From: Adiantum capillus-veneris
Lineage: Eukaryota > Streptophyta > Polypodiopsida > Polypodiales > Pteridaceae
Direction of reading: 5' to 3'
Assembly (NCBI GenBank): GCA_014529385.2
Contig: CM043960.1
Span: 35,054,896-35,118,895, forward strand
DNA: 64,000 nt
Part shown: positions 46,591-57,411 of the stretch, piece by piece
Layout: every line of letters begins with the position of its first letter
Position numbering within the stretch: position 1 is the first letter of the stretch
Notes under the pieces: model-generated
What the model was told of the DNA's origin: nothing
Database searches by the model: none
The model's input: only the letters and a program-made list of their open reading frames with translations
Program-made: the position numbers and the translations under genes

Positions 46591-49500
46591 AATCTGCCAT
46601 GCATCATCATGAACCCGTCTTTAAGAAGATAGTGTTCATGACGTTGTCCATCCATTAGTTGCTCGAAGACCCTTGCAAAATCTTCATCATTTGCATACTG
46701 TTCTCTCATATCATCAAGTTCATGATGATAAGGAATCGACACAGCTGAAATTTGTGGCTTCCTTGACAAGGCATCAGCCACAACGTTCTTCTTGCCTTCC
46801 ACATGCACAATCTGAAAATGGAACATGGACAAGATATTTGCCCATCGCATATGCTTCTCAGATAACTTTGTCTGTGTCAAGAAGTATCGCAAGGTCTGAT
46901 GATCCGTTTGGACAACGAAATCTGCACCTAGCAGGTAGTGTTTCCAACTTAAGAGCGCATGAATCACAGCCAGTAACTCTTTCTCATAGACCTGCATGGT
47001 CATCTCTGGCCCTTGCAAAATTCTGCTCTCATAGGCTACTACCCTGCCATCTTGCATTAGCACTGCACCAATGCTACTACCGCAGGCATCACACTGGACC
47101 ACAAATGACTTCCTAAGATCTGGCAACACAATGACTGGATCCGAAGTCATCTTTTCCTTTAAGAGATTAAAAGCTGAAATCTCTTTTTGTGTCCATCTAA
47201 AGGTGACTGCCTTCTTTTGAAGAGCATGTAAAGGTGAAGCAATCTCAGCGAAATTTCGGATAAACCTTCTGTAATAGGAGCATAGTCCCAAGAAGCTTCG
47301 GACATCATGCACCGTCTTCAAATTTGGCCATGACTTGATCGCTTCAACTTTTGCAGGATCCATTCTGACACCATCCTTTGAGACAATGTGTCCCAGAAAG
47401 TGAATCTCTTCCAGAAAAAACTCACTTTTCTTTGCATTGATGAGCAACCTATGACTGCGTAGCTCTTTGAACACAATGGCCAAGTGATGCCTATGCTCCT
47501 CTTCATTCTTTGAGTAGACTATCATGTCATCAAAGAATGTACCAACAAACTGCTGGTGTGGACGGAAAATTCTGTCCATCATCCTATTGAACGTAGCAGG
47601 AGCATTTGTGAGACCAAAGGGCATCACTAAAAATTCGTAAAGGCCAAACGTTGTTCTAAAAGCAGTCTTGTGCACATCCTCTGATCTAATGCGGATCTGA
47701 TGGTACCCACTCTTTAGATCTATCCTGCTAAACATAGCTGCTCCTTCTAATTTGTCCATAATATCATCAATTCTAGGTATAGGGAACCTATTCTTGATGG
47801 TATTCTTGTTCAGTGCACGGTAGTCGATGCACATACGCCATGAGCCATCCTTTTTTTGCACCAACAATACTGGAGAACAAAATGGAGATGAACTGGGCTG
47901 AATCAGCCCTTTTTCTAACAGCTCCTGTACTTGGCCCATTATCTCTTTCTGCTGAGCCGCACTAACCCTGTACGGAGGCTTATTTGGTGGGCTACACCCT
48001 GGCACCAAATCTATCGCATGGTCCTCGGGTCTCTCTGGCGGTAATTGAGACGGTAACGAATCGGAAAAACAGTCACTATACTGTTGTAAAAACATTGACC
48101 TTTCTTTATCTAGCACAGATAAATTTGATTCATCACAATCTGACACTTCATGTGCAAAAACCAAGTACGCAGAAAGATGCTTTTTCATTACAGAAGTAAT
48201 AGCAGAAGCTGATACAGTAGGAATAGACTCCCCTTTAAGCTTTACATCCAGAATATGAGTCTTTCCCCTGCTCTGTACAGTGATCTTTTTGTTGTAAGCA
48301 TCCATGATTCCCTGTACACGAAACAACCAAGGAATACCTAACAACACATCACATCCGTCCAGTGGCATGATGTAAAATTCTTCAGCATCTACATAGGACT
48401 GGATATGTAGACGCAACTTTCCAATGATGGGTGTCACAGCCTCTGTATGGCCAGGACATGCCAAACCTGCCTCTGCTGTATACCCCATCTCTTCAGGTCT
48501 GATTCCCAACTTTGAAGCCAATTCTGGGGAAATAAAGTTGGCTTTGGCACCTGGATCAAAGAAGATAAGCACTGTTTGATCCCTAACCTTTCCCCATGCT
48601 CTGCAAAGCTCACTTGCATCTGAATTTGGCTTGTCGCCCACCATATCTGGCACTAGACCAGCCATGGGCTTCTTTCCCTTCCTGTCCTCCTTGTCTTCAG
48701 AATCAGCTGGCCTTTTCTTTGTAGGACAGTTGTAAGCAATGTGGCCAGGTTGCTCACATATAAAGCATTTGTTCTCTGTCCTCAGGACCTTCTTTTGCTC
48801 TTCTGACTTGCGAGGAAAACGTCTTTTCCATTTCTTTGCTGGTCCTTTTTCTGATTCAGCCGTAGCTTTGTCTTTCCCTGCGTTGGCCGACTCCTGAGTC
48901 CCTTTAGGAGCCTCATTGGGAACGTGCTTCTTGGCTGAATTTTTCTTGCCTGATCCTGCCTTGACGCCAGTGTTAAATTCACAATCTTCTCCCTTGAGCA
49001 AACCATTGCCAGTGTTTGCTACCTCGATGAGCTGCGTCAAAGTAGTGACTTTGGTCTTTGTGCAGTATTTTCTCAATCCTTTGGGTAGGCCACAACAGTA
49101 TTTTTCTATCTGTTCTGTCAATGGCACAAATCTATAGGAAGTTACTGGAAGTAGAGCTTTCCAAAACTTCCGATTGTAATCATCCAGATTTCTGCAAGTG
49201 GCAGCATTAAGCTGGTGCCATTCTGTCATGACATCTGCTTCGAAATCATCAGATAACCATGCTGCTGCAAAAATCTGCTTGAAGTAAATCCATGTGGACG
49301 GAGCTTGCCCTTGAAGCAATAAAGTTGTCCACCATTGTCCTGCATTCCCTGTCAAGAAAGTGGCTGCCTTGCGGACCTTTGAAGCCTCTGTAAAGTTTCC
49401 CCCTGCATAGGCCTTATCAAACTGCTGGAGGAATGAAAGAGCCTTCTTCCTGTCATCAAACCCTGTAAAGGTCGTGAATGACACACCTTTGCCACCTTCT

Positions 49501-50393
49501 TTGTATGGAGTTGGCCTCTCCAGCGGCGTTAAATTGTCATATGGAAGTGACTGAAACATGGGAACACTATTAGGGTTCATCTGTGTTCCTTGGCCGCTAT
49601 TAACTTGACCTGGAAATGCCATATTTGGCTGCTGATTTGTAATTCCAGCCATACCAAAATTTGCTTGTGGCATCCCAAATTGTCCCTGAGTGCTTTGAAA
49701 CCCTGGTTGCATACCCATGACACTGTACATGGGGTTAGGCATCATCGTTTGAGCACCCGCAAACACTGTTCCTGGCGTATAAAACTGATTTCCAGGTGCA
49801 TGACCAGCCATGCTCTGAAATACCGATCCACCTCCAAAATAGCCAGGGTGTACTGAAGGTGGTGGGAAGACCTGTTGCATAGCCTGTAGGTTGCTTCCCT
49901 GCCCATTAGAACCAGCTATAGGCTGCTGAAAGGTGGCGGGCTGAATTGGTACAGCTTGAAAAACTGGCATCTCAGCCACCTGTTCTTGCACCTTAGGCAT
50001 ACGTTGTGGAGATTGCATGTTCTCCGTCAAGTGTACAGGTGTTTCCATCGACTGTGCGGTATGAATCACCTGTGCTCGAGCCTTAACAGGCTTTTGAATA
50101 TGATCCAGTGACCCAACTTGCTGAGACGGAACAGGAGGTTGCAGAAAGGCTAAAAACCTCGGATTCTGCATTACTTGTGTAAACATAGCCACAGCAGTAA
50201 CCAACTGGGTCCTGAATATATCATCATCAGTCTGTGGTGGTCTTGAGGACTCACCCACTTCATGTGTCTGTTGACCCTGTGAAGAGGAAACCTCTTCAGT
50301 CACATCATCTGGTCTGTCAGCCATAATTGCAATTCCCTGTGTCTGGTCTATGATCCCCTGTGTCTTCAAGCCCAAAAACTGACCAAGGCTCAC
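46506..50393 (-). CDS. Gag-Pol polyprotein: gag, protease, RT, RNase H
   Basis: 1,295 residues. The gag has a Gln/Pro/Met-rich N-terminus, a capsid region (WWTTLLLQGQAPSTWIYFKQ) and one zinc knuckle CFICEQPGHIAYNC at about 542-555. Protease has the active-site triplet D613-P614-G615 (FFDPGAKANFIS), with Pro where Ser or Thr is usual. RT has MCIDYRALNKNTIKNRFPIP and the box F953-F-D-D (YxDD type). RNase H has VVQCDACGSSIGAVLM (D1102). The frame ends at a stop at 46,506 after about 12 off-frame codons, because of the single-base frameshift at 46,540-46,542 before integrase. I used the first ATG (50,393), only 40 bp from the LTR; an in-frame ATG 23 codons on (MADRPDD) is an alternative. Confidence 0.95.
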   Translation of the reverse strand: MSLGQFLGLKTQGIIDQTQGIAIMADRPDDVTEEVSSSQGQQTHEVGESSRPPQTDDDIFRTQLVTAVAMFTQVMQNPRFLAFLQPPVPSQQVGSLDHIQKPVKARAQVIHTAQSMETPVHLTENMQSPQRMPKVQEQVAEMPVFQAVPIQPATFQQPIAGSNGQGSNLQAMQQVFPPPSVHPGYFGGGSVFQSMAGHAPGNQFYTPGTVFAGAQTMMPNPMYSVMGMQPGFQSTQGQFGMPQANFGMAGITNQQPNMAFPGQVNSGQGTQMNPNSVPMFQSLPYDNLTPLERPTPYKEGGKGVSFTTFTGFDDRKKALSFLQQFDKAYAGGNFTEASKVRKAATFLTGNAGQWWTTLLLQGQAPSTWIYFKQIFAAAWLSDDFEADVMTEWHQLNAATCRNLDDYNRKFWKALLPVTSYRFVPLTEQIEKYCCGLPKGLRKYCTKTKVTTLTQLIEVANTGNGLLKGEDCEFNTGVKAGSGKKNSAKKHVPNEAPKGTQESANAGKDKATAESEKGPAKKWKRRFPRKSEEQKKVLRTENKCFICEQPGHIAYNCPTKKRPADSEDKEDRKGKKPMAGLVPDMVGDKPNSDASELCRAWGKVRDQTVLIFFDPGAKANFISPELASKLGIRPEEMGYTAEAGLACPGHTEAVTPIIGKLRLHIQSYVDAEEFYIMPLDGCDVLLGIPWLFRVQGIMDAYNKKITVQSRGKTHILDVKLKGESIPTVSASAITSVMKKHLSAYLVFAHEVSDCDESNLSVLDKERSMFLQQYSDCFSDSLPSQLPPERPEDHAIDLVPGCSPPNKPPYRVSAAQQKEIMGQVQELLEKGLIQPSSSPFCSPVLLVQKKDGSWRMCIDYRALNKNTIKNRFPIPRIDDIMDKLEGAAMFSRIDLKSGYHQIRIRSEDVHKTAFRTTFGLYEFLVMPFGLTNAPATFNRMMDRIFRPHQQFVGTFFDDMIVYSKNEEEHRHHLAIVFKELRSHRLLINAKKSEFFLEEIHFLGHIVSKDGVRMDPAKVEAIKSWPNLKTVHDVRSFLGLCSYYRRFIRNFAEIASPLHALQKKAVTFRWTQKEISAFNLLKEKMTSDPVIVLPDLRKSFVVQCDACGSSIGAVLMQDGRVVAYESRILQGPEMTMQVYEKELLAVIHALLSWKHYLLGADFVVQTDHQTLRYFLTQTKLSEKHMRWANILSMFHFQIVHVEGKKNVVADALSRKPQISAVSIPYHHELDDMREQYANDEDFARVFEQLMDGQRHEHYLLKDGFMMMHGRLCVTKPLRRKVMEESHVPRMQGIVVSML

Positions 50394-50411
50394 TTCTATG
50401 GGAAAAAGTGA

Positions 50412-50433
50412 TCAAATCCCGTCGATGGAACCA
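50412..50433 (-). promoter_or_regulatory. Primer-binding site, not initiator tRNA-Met
   Basis: Immediately after the 5' LTR the minus strand reads TGGTTCCATCGACGGGATTT. Its complement looks like a tRNA 3' end with a T-loop (TCAAATCCCG) and acceptor ending GGAACCA. It differs from the usual TGGTATCAGAGC. A tRNA-Glu-like primer is possible, but the isoacceptor is not certain. Confidence 0.75.
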
Positions 50434-51909
50434 TGAAACCGGCCTGTTCAATCCAAAAAGGGCGGTAGACTTTACTTTAAACCTTGATTTAGCTTTCACC
50501 CATTATTAGTCGTCTATTTTACCTGTACTTTCAAGACACATCAAAGGGGAGAGGGATACAGGCTGCTAGATTGCACCTGTATGAGTAGACGGACACCAGA
50601 TTGGCCCCTAACTTAGGCGCCCCTTTCGGTATTTCTTTATTATTCAAAAGAGGGAATAAACGCTGTGGTTCCTACAAGCTGCCCCGCACAAACTCGGCTG
50701 AATTTCCACTGTTCCAGCCCGATTTCGGCAGCATAACTGTACTAGAACCCTTCACGGTCAGTATTCCCACGCATTGACTGACTTTCCCGACGCATACGGG
50801 CACTTTGCAAAACCTGGCGAGAATCTGCAGCACGCTGAATTCTCTGTTTTCAGCCCTGAAAATGCGCCAGATCGCCTGTACAGCGGTCCCCTTGCGTCCC
50901 CGAACCTCCTGGGGGTATTAGGGTCCGTTTAGGGCCAAAACCCTAAACCTGCAAAAATACACAGCAGGCTGTAATTCACTGTTTCGGGCTCCGTTTCGCG
51001 TGCCGGTCGCATCCCTAGCAAGTCCTCGAGCTCCCGCACCTGCAGGGCTACTTGCCCTTTGAATCGGACGAGATTTCTGGCGTGAAACCTCTCCGAATTC
51101 ACCTGTACCTGCGGGGGGATTAGCCGCTAGCTAATCCAGTACCTGTGCAAGAGGCTCTTGCCTCGGCAATCGCGCATGAACCCACACAACTGTACATTGG
51201 TCAAATGAAGAGCCCACTAGAGGGGCATAACATACTGCCAAAGGGGAGAGAGAGGGCAGTGCGTAGCGTGCAGGGCATCACTCCTGGCACCGCACTGTGC
51301 ATAAGAGGGAAAGCAAGCACTCCATAGCTCTTAACCTGTGACAAAATCTGAAAATGAGGCTCTCTCCTCTTCAAATTCAGCGCCACTTCTTGTTGCATAA
51401 GGCAAGTGCACCAGAAGGTGCCACTTGGCACTTTTACAAGCATTTTCCCGTTTCGGGGTTGCCGCCTAAAAATATCCCAACCGGTTGCCCAGTTGACTTC
51501 ACGGCAGAGTAAGAAAATGTTCCCTTTGTCATTCCGGAGGTAATGACGCCAACACATTTTCAGGTCCCAAAATAGCAGTTCCCTAAATTTTAGGAGATGC
51601 TGCCATTGTATCTTTCTAGGTCATCCGACCCTCTTTGTACACTGCGGCCACATCCAGAACTGAAATGTAGCCTCTGTAGCAAAGGATTCCACTTTGGCTA
51701 GTCAATGACCCCACTTGGCTAACCATAGTCCTTGTCCAACCTTAGTGCTCTCTTGCCCTCAGGCCTGGACTCCCTCTGGACAGTTCCACACTAGCTATGC
51801 AATGCAGGGCAGTTAGATTTCCCGAGGGGTGTTTCCAAAAAGTGAAAGTAAATAGATAATAAGAAAGAAATCAACAAAAAGGATAGATAGTAGTCACACG
51901 CTGGTGACA
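50434..51909 (-). repeat. 5' LTR of the chromovirus
   Basis: 1,476 bp, no difference seen from the 3' LTR in the segments compared. It carries the promoter of the element (sense strand leftwards) and is flanked on the right by TSD GTCTC. Confidence 0.95.
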
Positions 51910-51914
51910 GTCTC
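51910..51914 (+). repeat. TSD GTCTC, right
   Basis: Right copy of the chromovirus target-site duplication. Confidence 0.95.
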
Positions 51915-52085
51915 CCACCTGTATCCATTGATGTGAGGCATGGATTGCCCAGGGGCCTAGTGTGTCTCAGAGTAAAAGATGATGTCTCTTCCAGTAAAGC
52001 TATCCTCAAAAGCACCCACATCAAGACGCATAGATCCATTACAGTTCCAGGCAGCCACTTTAAGTGTGGTCCCATGAGTCTCGCA

Positions 52086-52091
52086 CCGTCA
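52086..52091 (-). promoter_or_regulatory. In-frame UGA-CGG between ORF1 and ORF2 (LINE copy 2)
   Basis: ORF1 ends ERRST-UGA. The next codons CGG TGC GAG ACT CAT GGG continue in the same frame into the endonuclease of ORF2. The same hexamer and frame relation occur in the LINE copy at 61,792-61,797. UGA-CGG is a known leaky-stop context in plant RNA viruses. Function here is inferred. Confidence 0.6.
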
Positions 52092-52979
52092 TGTGGAGCG
52101 TCGCTCTAGTATTACCACTTTTCCATCTCGGTAAAAGGAAATCTTGCCTTTTCCCCTTGCCGCTCTAATCTTCGGCATTACTTCCTGCATATGAGCGATC
52201 TGCGAGAGGGTGAGATCATCCCCGAGAAAGATGCCAGTCTCTTTAAGAGTTGGTCTTTTCTTCAAGGACTTCTTCGCTTCCATGGAGGGAAAACGGAGGA
52301 TGAGTGCTCTTTCTTTTGAGGTTTCTCCAGTGCTTCCATTTTTCTTTATGTTGCCCACTCTCCATGCCCTTGTGTGCGTCGGCTCATGAACCCCTATTAA
52401 GGCTGTGAGTTCTTTTACTTCTTCGTCCACATTGCCTTTGTCTTTAAGACCGCAAATTCTCACATGTAAAGCGCGCACCCGTCTTCTTTGCTCCTCCTCT
52501 AGTGTCTGATTAATGATAGTGGGTGTGGACGTGCGCATCATCTCCTTGCCTTTTCATTTCTTGGCCACCTTGATCCATTTCTCGACTTCATCCGCCTTCT
52601 GTTGAGTTTTGGTAAGAACATCCACCCAAGAGGTCGTCATTTCTTTGTGTTGCTCTTCTCCCTCTTTGATGGCCTGTTCTTGCTCCTTGATCGTGTTGAT
52701 TTCTTCGATTACTGAGGGTTGCAGTTCGCCCTCTTCCAGTGTGTTTCTTGATCGTGCTTCGGTGAGATCTTTCTTGAGTGACGCAATCTCTTCATCTTGA
52801 GTCGTCACTCGGTCTTCCAGCGTACTTGTCTTGCTCTCTTGGATCAGCACGCGTCCTTCGAGCATGTTTATTGTGCCCAAGAGATTGCGGTTCATCTTGG
52901 TAATGGTCTCCATCATTTCTTCTTTGCACTTTTGAATGGCATCCTCCAGGGGGTCGGCTTTATCGTTCCGCTTCCTCAT
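52089..52979 (-). pseudogene. LINE ORF1 (coiled coil plus RRM-like), one nonsense codon
   Basis: The frame is colinear with the 314-residue ORF1 at 61,795-62,739. It has an N-terminal coiled coil (MLEGRVLIQESKTSTLEDRV), then SWVDVLTKTQQKADEVEKW, then the RRM-like region (RALHVRICGLKDKGNVDEEV, KERALILRFPSMEAKKSLKK) and C-terminal domain (GIFLGDDLTLSQIAHMQEVM). A single in-frame TGA at 52,554-52,556 replaces the glycine codon of KKGKGK in the other copy. Otherwise it is open to the ORF1 stop at 52,089-52,091. By family, ORF1 is an RNA-binding chaperone that packages LINE RNA. Confidence 0.85.
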
Positions 52980-53114
52980 GCTTGATCGCCGTCCGCAAAG
53001 GAGTCACTAAACGTACGTGTGCACCCACACTAGCAGCGGGCGTGGTAGCTCGGCGAGTGGGGGAGCGTGAGGAAGCGGAACGATATGGCAAGGGAGGGGC
53101 AGCGATAGAGTACG

Positions 53115-53117
<3 letters not shown>

Positions 53118-53168
<51 letters not shown>
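53118..53168 (+). repeat. (GA)n microsatellite
   Basis: Pure GA array of about 25 units at the 5' end of LINE copy 2. Confidence 0.95.
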
Positions 53169-53169
<1 letters not shown>

Positions 53170-53667
53170 CTAGAAGAGAGAGAAGGGGGGAGCAATGTTA
53201 GAGAACCGGGGTATAGTGTATTTTAACCGGCTGAAATTGCAAAATCCCGGCTAGATTTTGAGCTTGCCTTTAAGAAAACCGGACAAGTTTTAGTGTAAAT
53301 ACCGGCAAAAGCTTCAAATTTTAACTTAAAAACCTGAAAGCTTTCAAGCTTGCCCTTATTTTCTTCGGATAGGAAAAATGTATTTTTCTAGCCTTGGGGG
53401 AGGGTGGACCAGCGTGTAGAGAGAAGAGGGGGGGGGGGGGGGGGGGGGGGGCACGCAGCGTGTAGAGAGAGAAAGGGACATCGATCGCGTAGAGAGAGAA
53501 AGGGGGGGACAGTGATCGCGTAGAGAGAGAGAGGGAGAGAGAGAGAGAGAGCAGGGGCAGCGAGCAGGAGAGAGAAAGAGAAAGAGAGAGCGGGAGCGCA
53601 GGGGCAGCGGGTGCAGAGCAAGGGGCAGCAGGCAAGAGAGAGGGCGGGAGTGCAGGGGGCAGCGGGC

Positions 53668-53670
<3 letters not shown>
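53169..53670. repeat. Low-complexity spacer with G24 and GAGA motifs
   Basis: Between two long GA arrays: about 220 bp of ordinary sequence with no gene (53,190-53,400), then a run of 24 G (53,428-53,451). After that come repeated cgcgtagagagagaaaggg and gcaggggcagcggg motifs. It may be GA-array DNA degenerating by slippage, or LINE 5' sequence. Confidence 0.7.

Positions 53671-53753
<83 letters not shown>
53671..53753 (+). repeat. (GA)n microsatellite, about 41 units
   Basis: Long GA array with one GGA interruption, immediately left of the 3' end of LINE copy 3. Confidence 0.95.
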
Positions 53754-56700
53754 AAATGAAATGAAATGAAATGTTATATTAACGTCTTCTATAGGCCTAT
53801 GAGACCAGAAAGTTACAATGCGGTGTATCTGATACGAAGTCAGATTAACAAAATAAATTAAACTAGGATAACAGAATATAAATACTGCGGAATCCTAAAC
53901 TAAGCTGATAGGTGTGAAAGGTGAAAGGCGCGAAATGTGTGTACTAAGCAGTACAATGTGTAGACAATATGGGAGGGAAGTAGAGAATCCATCTTCATAG
54001 AGATCCATCTTCATCTGCACTCTGGACGACGAAAAAGTATGGCTCGATCCTTTGCTGTAGCCTCCTTCGAAACTGTGTAGCTCCTCTTCTCCATCGGGGT
54101 CGTCTAGCTCCAATGCTCGGTCTATGAGAATGCCAGTAGTGCGGGCAGACCTCTCGACTGTTGGCTGCTCCTCTATCTGTTCTTCTAGGTGTACAATATC
54201 TAGTGTAAAGAAATCTGTCTATGGGATTGTCTCTCTTCAGCTCTCCTCATTAAAGTTTCTCTATGCCTATGTAACTCAAGTAGATATAGCCCAAGACATC
54301 TCTGATCCTCATAACTCATGACCCTAGATAGAGGCCCAAAACCTTCTCTGAATAGACAATGAAAGCAGCCTCGTATCTCATAGTACATAAGCGGCATATC
54401 CTGCTATCTGCTGGTGTCCCTCTGAATCTGCCAGTCTCAATCTCGAGCTGATGTGAGGACGTGCGTATCTGGCCAATGGCACAACGCAAACCATGAGAAA
54501 GATGTGTGTCCATATAGCTAGGTCGAATCACAAACCCATCCTCCGTAAAGTGGAGAAGATGGTCTCTATAGAAAGCCATCTTTGTGCCCAACTCCTGTAT
54601 CGGCTCTATCCAAGTCCTCCTCATGTCCAGCTGGATCAGATCCTGACGAATGAGTCTATTAATCTCTACCCGCGTCAGAGACCTCAAGGGTGCCTGTAGA
54701 GAGTATTGAAAAGGAGGCAATCTGTCCATGGTGAACCCATGGTGAAGCCATGTGTCTGAAACCATGATGCCATCCATGCATACCAGCATGATGTATCCCC
54801 ATTAAGAGCTAATGGTCTGGAGGACTCTAGAGCCACCCTGGCATATCTGTCTCTGGTAGTATCCCACAGACTGTGTACAAAGGAGACTGATCTGGTAAGC
54901 GCCTCAATCTCCATAAGGGGGGCAGCTAATTCCGCTCGAATGATATCATGCGGTACGGAAGCCTCGGCTCTAATCAGCTGGGAGATCATAGATACCAGGG
55001 GCTTCTCCATACGCCTCCAACCATCCTGGCCTATAGAAGGTCCCCAAACCTGCACCCCATATAACATAGTAGAAGCAACCAAAGTATCAAAGAGCCATAA
55101 CTTTGTCCTAGGTTCCTGGAACTGAACCTATGAACACATCCTCTCCATTCCTCCCAGAGCCGCACCAGAGCCACACCAGCTCTAGTTAGTCTAGTCTCTG
55201 CCGCTCTTCTCAAAGAAAATCTCGGCCCAGGAAAGACTACCCCCAGGTAAGTGTATGCATCTGTATACTCCACAATCTCCTGACCGTATTTGAAAGTATG
55301 TACTGATCTCCTGACCCATTGCGGTGTGGTGTTAAACACCATAACCTTGGTTTTACCTAGGTTTACACACAATCCACTATCTCTGCAAAACTGCGTAGTG
55401 CATCCAAATGTCGTTGCATACCTTCTGGTGAGTCAGATATCAGCACAATATCATCAGCATATAGCAACAATGGGATCCACGTCCCTGCCAGCTGGGCACC
55501 CCTGTCACCCTCTCTGTCAATGTAATCAGACACCTCATCAACATACATACCAAATAGAGTAGGAGACAATGGGCAGCCCTGTTTCACTCCAATAGTAGAG
55601 TGAACTAAATCAGATACCCCTTCCAGAGTGCGTACATGTACCGTCACTGATTTGTACAAATCCGTAATCCCCCAAATCACCTCTATGGGCACCCCCATCT
55701 CCTGTAGTCTGCGCATCAATCAAGCTCTTGGTACCATGTCAAATGCTTTACGAAAATCCACAAAGCTACAATAGATCCGTCTCCCATGTGCTCTGCCCTC
55801 CTCAATGATGGCCCTGAGTGTCCCCTCTTGAAGCTGGCCTGACCTTTTGCTCGTACACCCTCGCCCTCTGCCCAATTACTCAAGTGTTGCTCCAGAATAG
55901 AGTGCGGTAGTTCCCAAGCTGTGTAGGGTCACCAGCCTTGAGGATGGGCACAATATTAGACAACCTCCAAGTTTCAGGTAACCCCTCACACATGGCACGA
56001 TTGAACAACACTGCGAGAACCTCCATCAGCATATCACTGGCATGTATAAAGTGCTCCGCTACTAGACCGTCATGATCATATGCCTTCCCGGTCCTCATCC
56101 TGTCGATGGCCCTTTGTACCATCTCAGATGTAAAGAAAGTGCTCGTAGCTGGGCAAGGCTTGGTAGGGTTTGGAAGGGGTTCCCGTCTAGGAACCGTATA
56201 TAGTGATGTCGCATATTGGCCCCACACATCAGGTGAAGTAATCACTGGGGGAGGGGAGTGCTCATGGAAGAGTCTCCATGCCTCTCGTGAGTCCCTACTC
56301 AAGAAAGTATGATATAAGTCTCGCTCCATCTGAGCTAGGTAAGCTCGCTTCTTCCGTCGCACAAGGCGTCGGGAAAGCAATCCGAGACTGTCTGTAAGTG
56401 ATGACTCCTAAAAGAAGATCCCTCTGAAGCTAGGCTCTCATCTCTCTGCACTCCTCATCATACCAACTATTCTGGGGCATGCTCCCAGAATGTCGTCTCT
56501 TGCCCGGCTGAGCGTGTGGGTATGCCACTGATGCAACCCCATGCAGTGTCTCAGTCAGTAGAGTGGTGCACTCCTCCACTAAGAGGCCTGTACCATTTGT
56601 GCCAGCTGTGCCTTCCAATAGACGGTCCCAGGTCTCCTCTGTATAAACGAAATCAGTCTCTGGTGTAAATGTATAGCGGGTGTGTGACCTACCTCCTGAT

Positions 56701-57345
56701 GTCTGGGTTGTACTATACTAAAATTTAACGGACAGTGTCAAGAGAGCATGATCTACTGCTATGCCCAGAGGCCTGGCTCCCACTGTGAAATCTTGAATGC
56801 AAGGGACAAAGCTCGGTTGTGTCATAATCCAGTGTACCGGCCCCATGTTTGTGTGGAAAGCATGTGAAACCGGCTGCTCCAGGAAATCGCTGTAAACCGT
56901 TAAGGATGGCTAATCCATGTGTAGTCGTCATTTCCATGAGGTATCTTCCATACTCCGTCTGCTCTCTGTCATCTGAGCATCTATCAAGTCCCAACTCACG
57001 CACATCCAGCTCTCTAAGCATCTCATCTGAAGTGTCGTAGAAGACTGTCTGCGAGTTGCCCGTTCAGGCATTGAAGTCCCCTAGGAGAATGATATCACCA
57101 TTCCTAGAAAACTCCCATATGTCATCATCTAGTATAGAGAAAGGCGATTGCCCTCTGGATGCACCATACACTGATGTACTGGGAGGAAAGTAACATATGG
57201 CAATATATAGGAATCGACCTGTGTCAGCTCTGAGTCTCACCCACATATATCGAGCATGATCATCTCTTCGTACAATCTGCAGTAATGGTTGTAGTTCCTC
57301 TTTGAATAGCACTGCTACTCCTCCTGAACCTCTACTCCAATGCTC
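53754..57345 (-). mobile_element. LINE copy 3 of the GA array (ORF2, 5' truncated)
   Basis: The 3' end is gaaaatgaaatgaaatgaaatgttatattaac directly after (GA)n (53,751-53,781). The minus strand carries endonuclease (57,345-56,725; VLFKEELQPLLQIVRR, IILLGDFNA), connecting region (56,380-55,880), RT (55,719-55,363; VKQGCPLSPTLFGMYVDEV and LLLYADDIVLIS) and the post-RT and C-terminal region to 54,100. The CPLC finger is partly deleted. It is broken by frameshifts and deletions. The 5' end is truncated within the endonuclease at tgctcagaga, which merges into (GA)n at 57,346. Confidence 0.85.
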
Positions 57346-57359
57346 AGAGAGAGAGAGAG

Positions 57360-57408
<49 letters not shown>
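57346..57408 (+). repeat. (GA)n microsatellite with CACACA interruption
   Basis: GA array separating the truncated 5' end of LINE copy 3 from the 3' end of copy 4; a short cacacaca lies at 57,361-57,368. Confidence 0.95.

Positions 57409-57411
<3 letters not shown>

Larger units (their letters stand above)
43213..51909 (-). mobile_element. Complete Ty3/gypsy chromovirus, 8,697 bp
   Basis: The element has two 1,476-bp LTRs that appear identical wherever I compared them, with TG..CA ends and the TSD GTCTC. On the minus strand the order is 5' LTR (51,909-50,434), primer-binding site, gag-pol, integrase with chromodomain, 3' UTR, polypurine tract, and 3' LTR (44,688-43,213). The order PR-RT-RH-IN with a C-terminal chromodomain marks it as a chromovirus. 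Identical LTRs indicate a very recent insertion. It interrupts LINE copy 2, so it is younger than the LINE array. One frameshift separates RNase H and integrase. Confidence 0.95.
51910..53117 (-). mobile_element. LINE copy 2, part right of the chromovirus (5' UTR, ORF1, start of ORF2)
   Basis: This is the continuation of 39,525-43,212. It holds the start of ORF2 (WNCNGSMRLDVGAF at about 52,045-52,000), the ORF1/ORF2 junction at 52,091 and ORF1 up to 52,979. About 130 bp of GC-rich 5' sequence follows and runs into (GA)n at 53,118. Confidence 0.85.

Noticed and set aside
50411-50433. Sequence resembling a tRNA 3' end (T-arm and CCA)
   Set aside because: No anticodon arm or 5' half is present; its position against the LTR shows it is a primer-binding site.
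53000-53635. Frames of alternating Arg-Glu or Leu-Ser residues
   Set aside because: Translations of (GA)n arrays and G tracts, not proteins.
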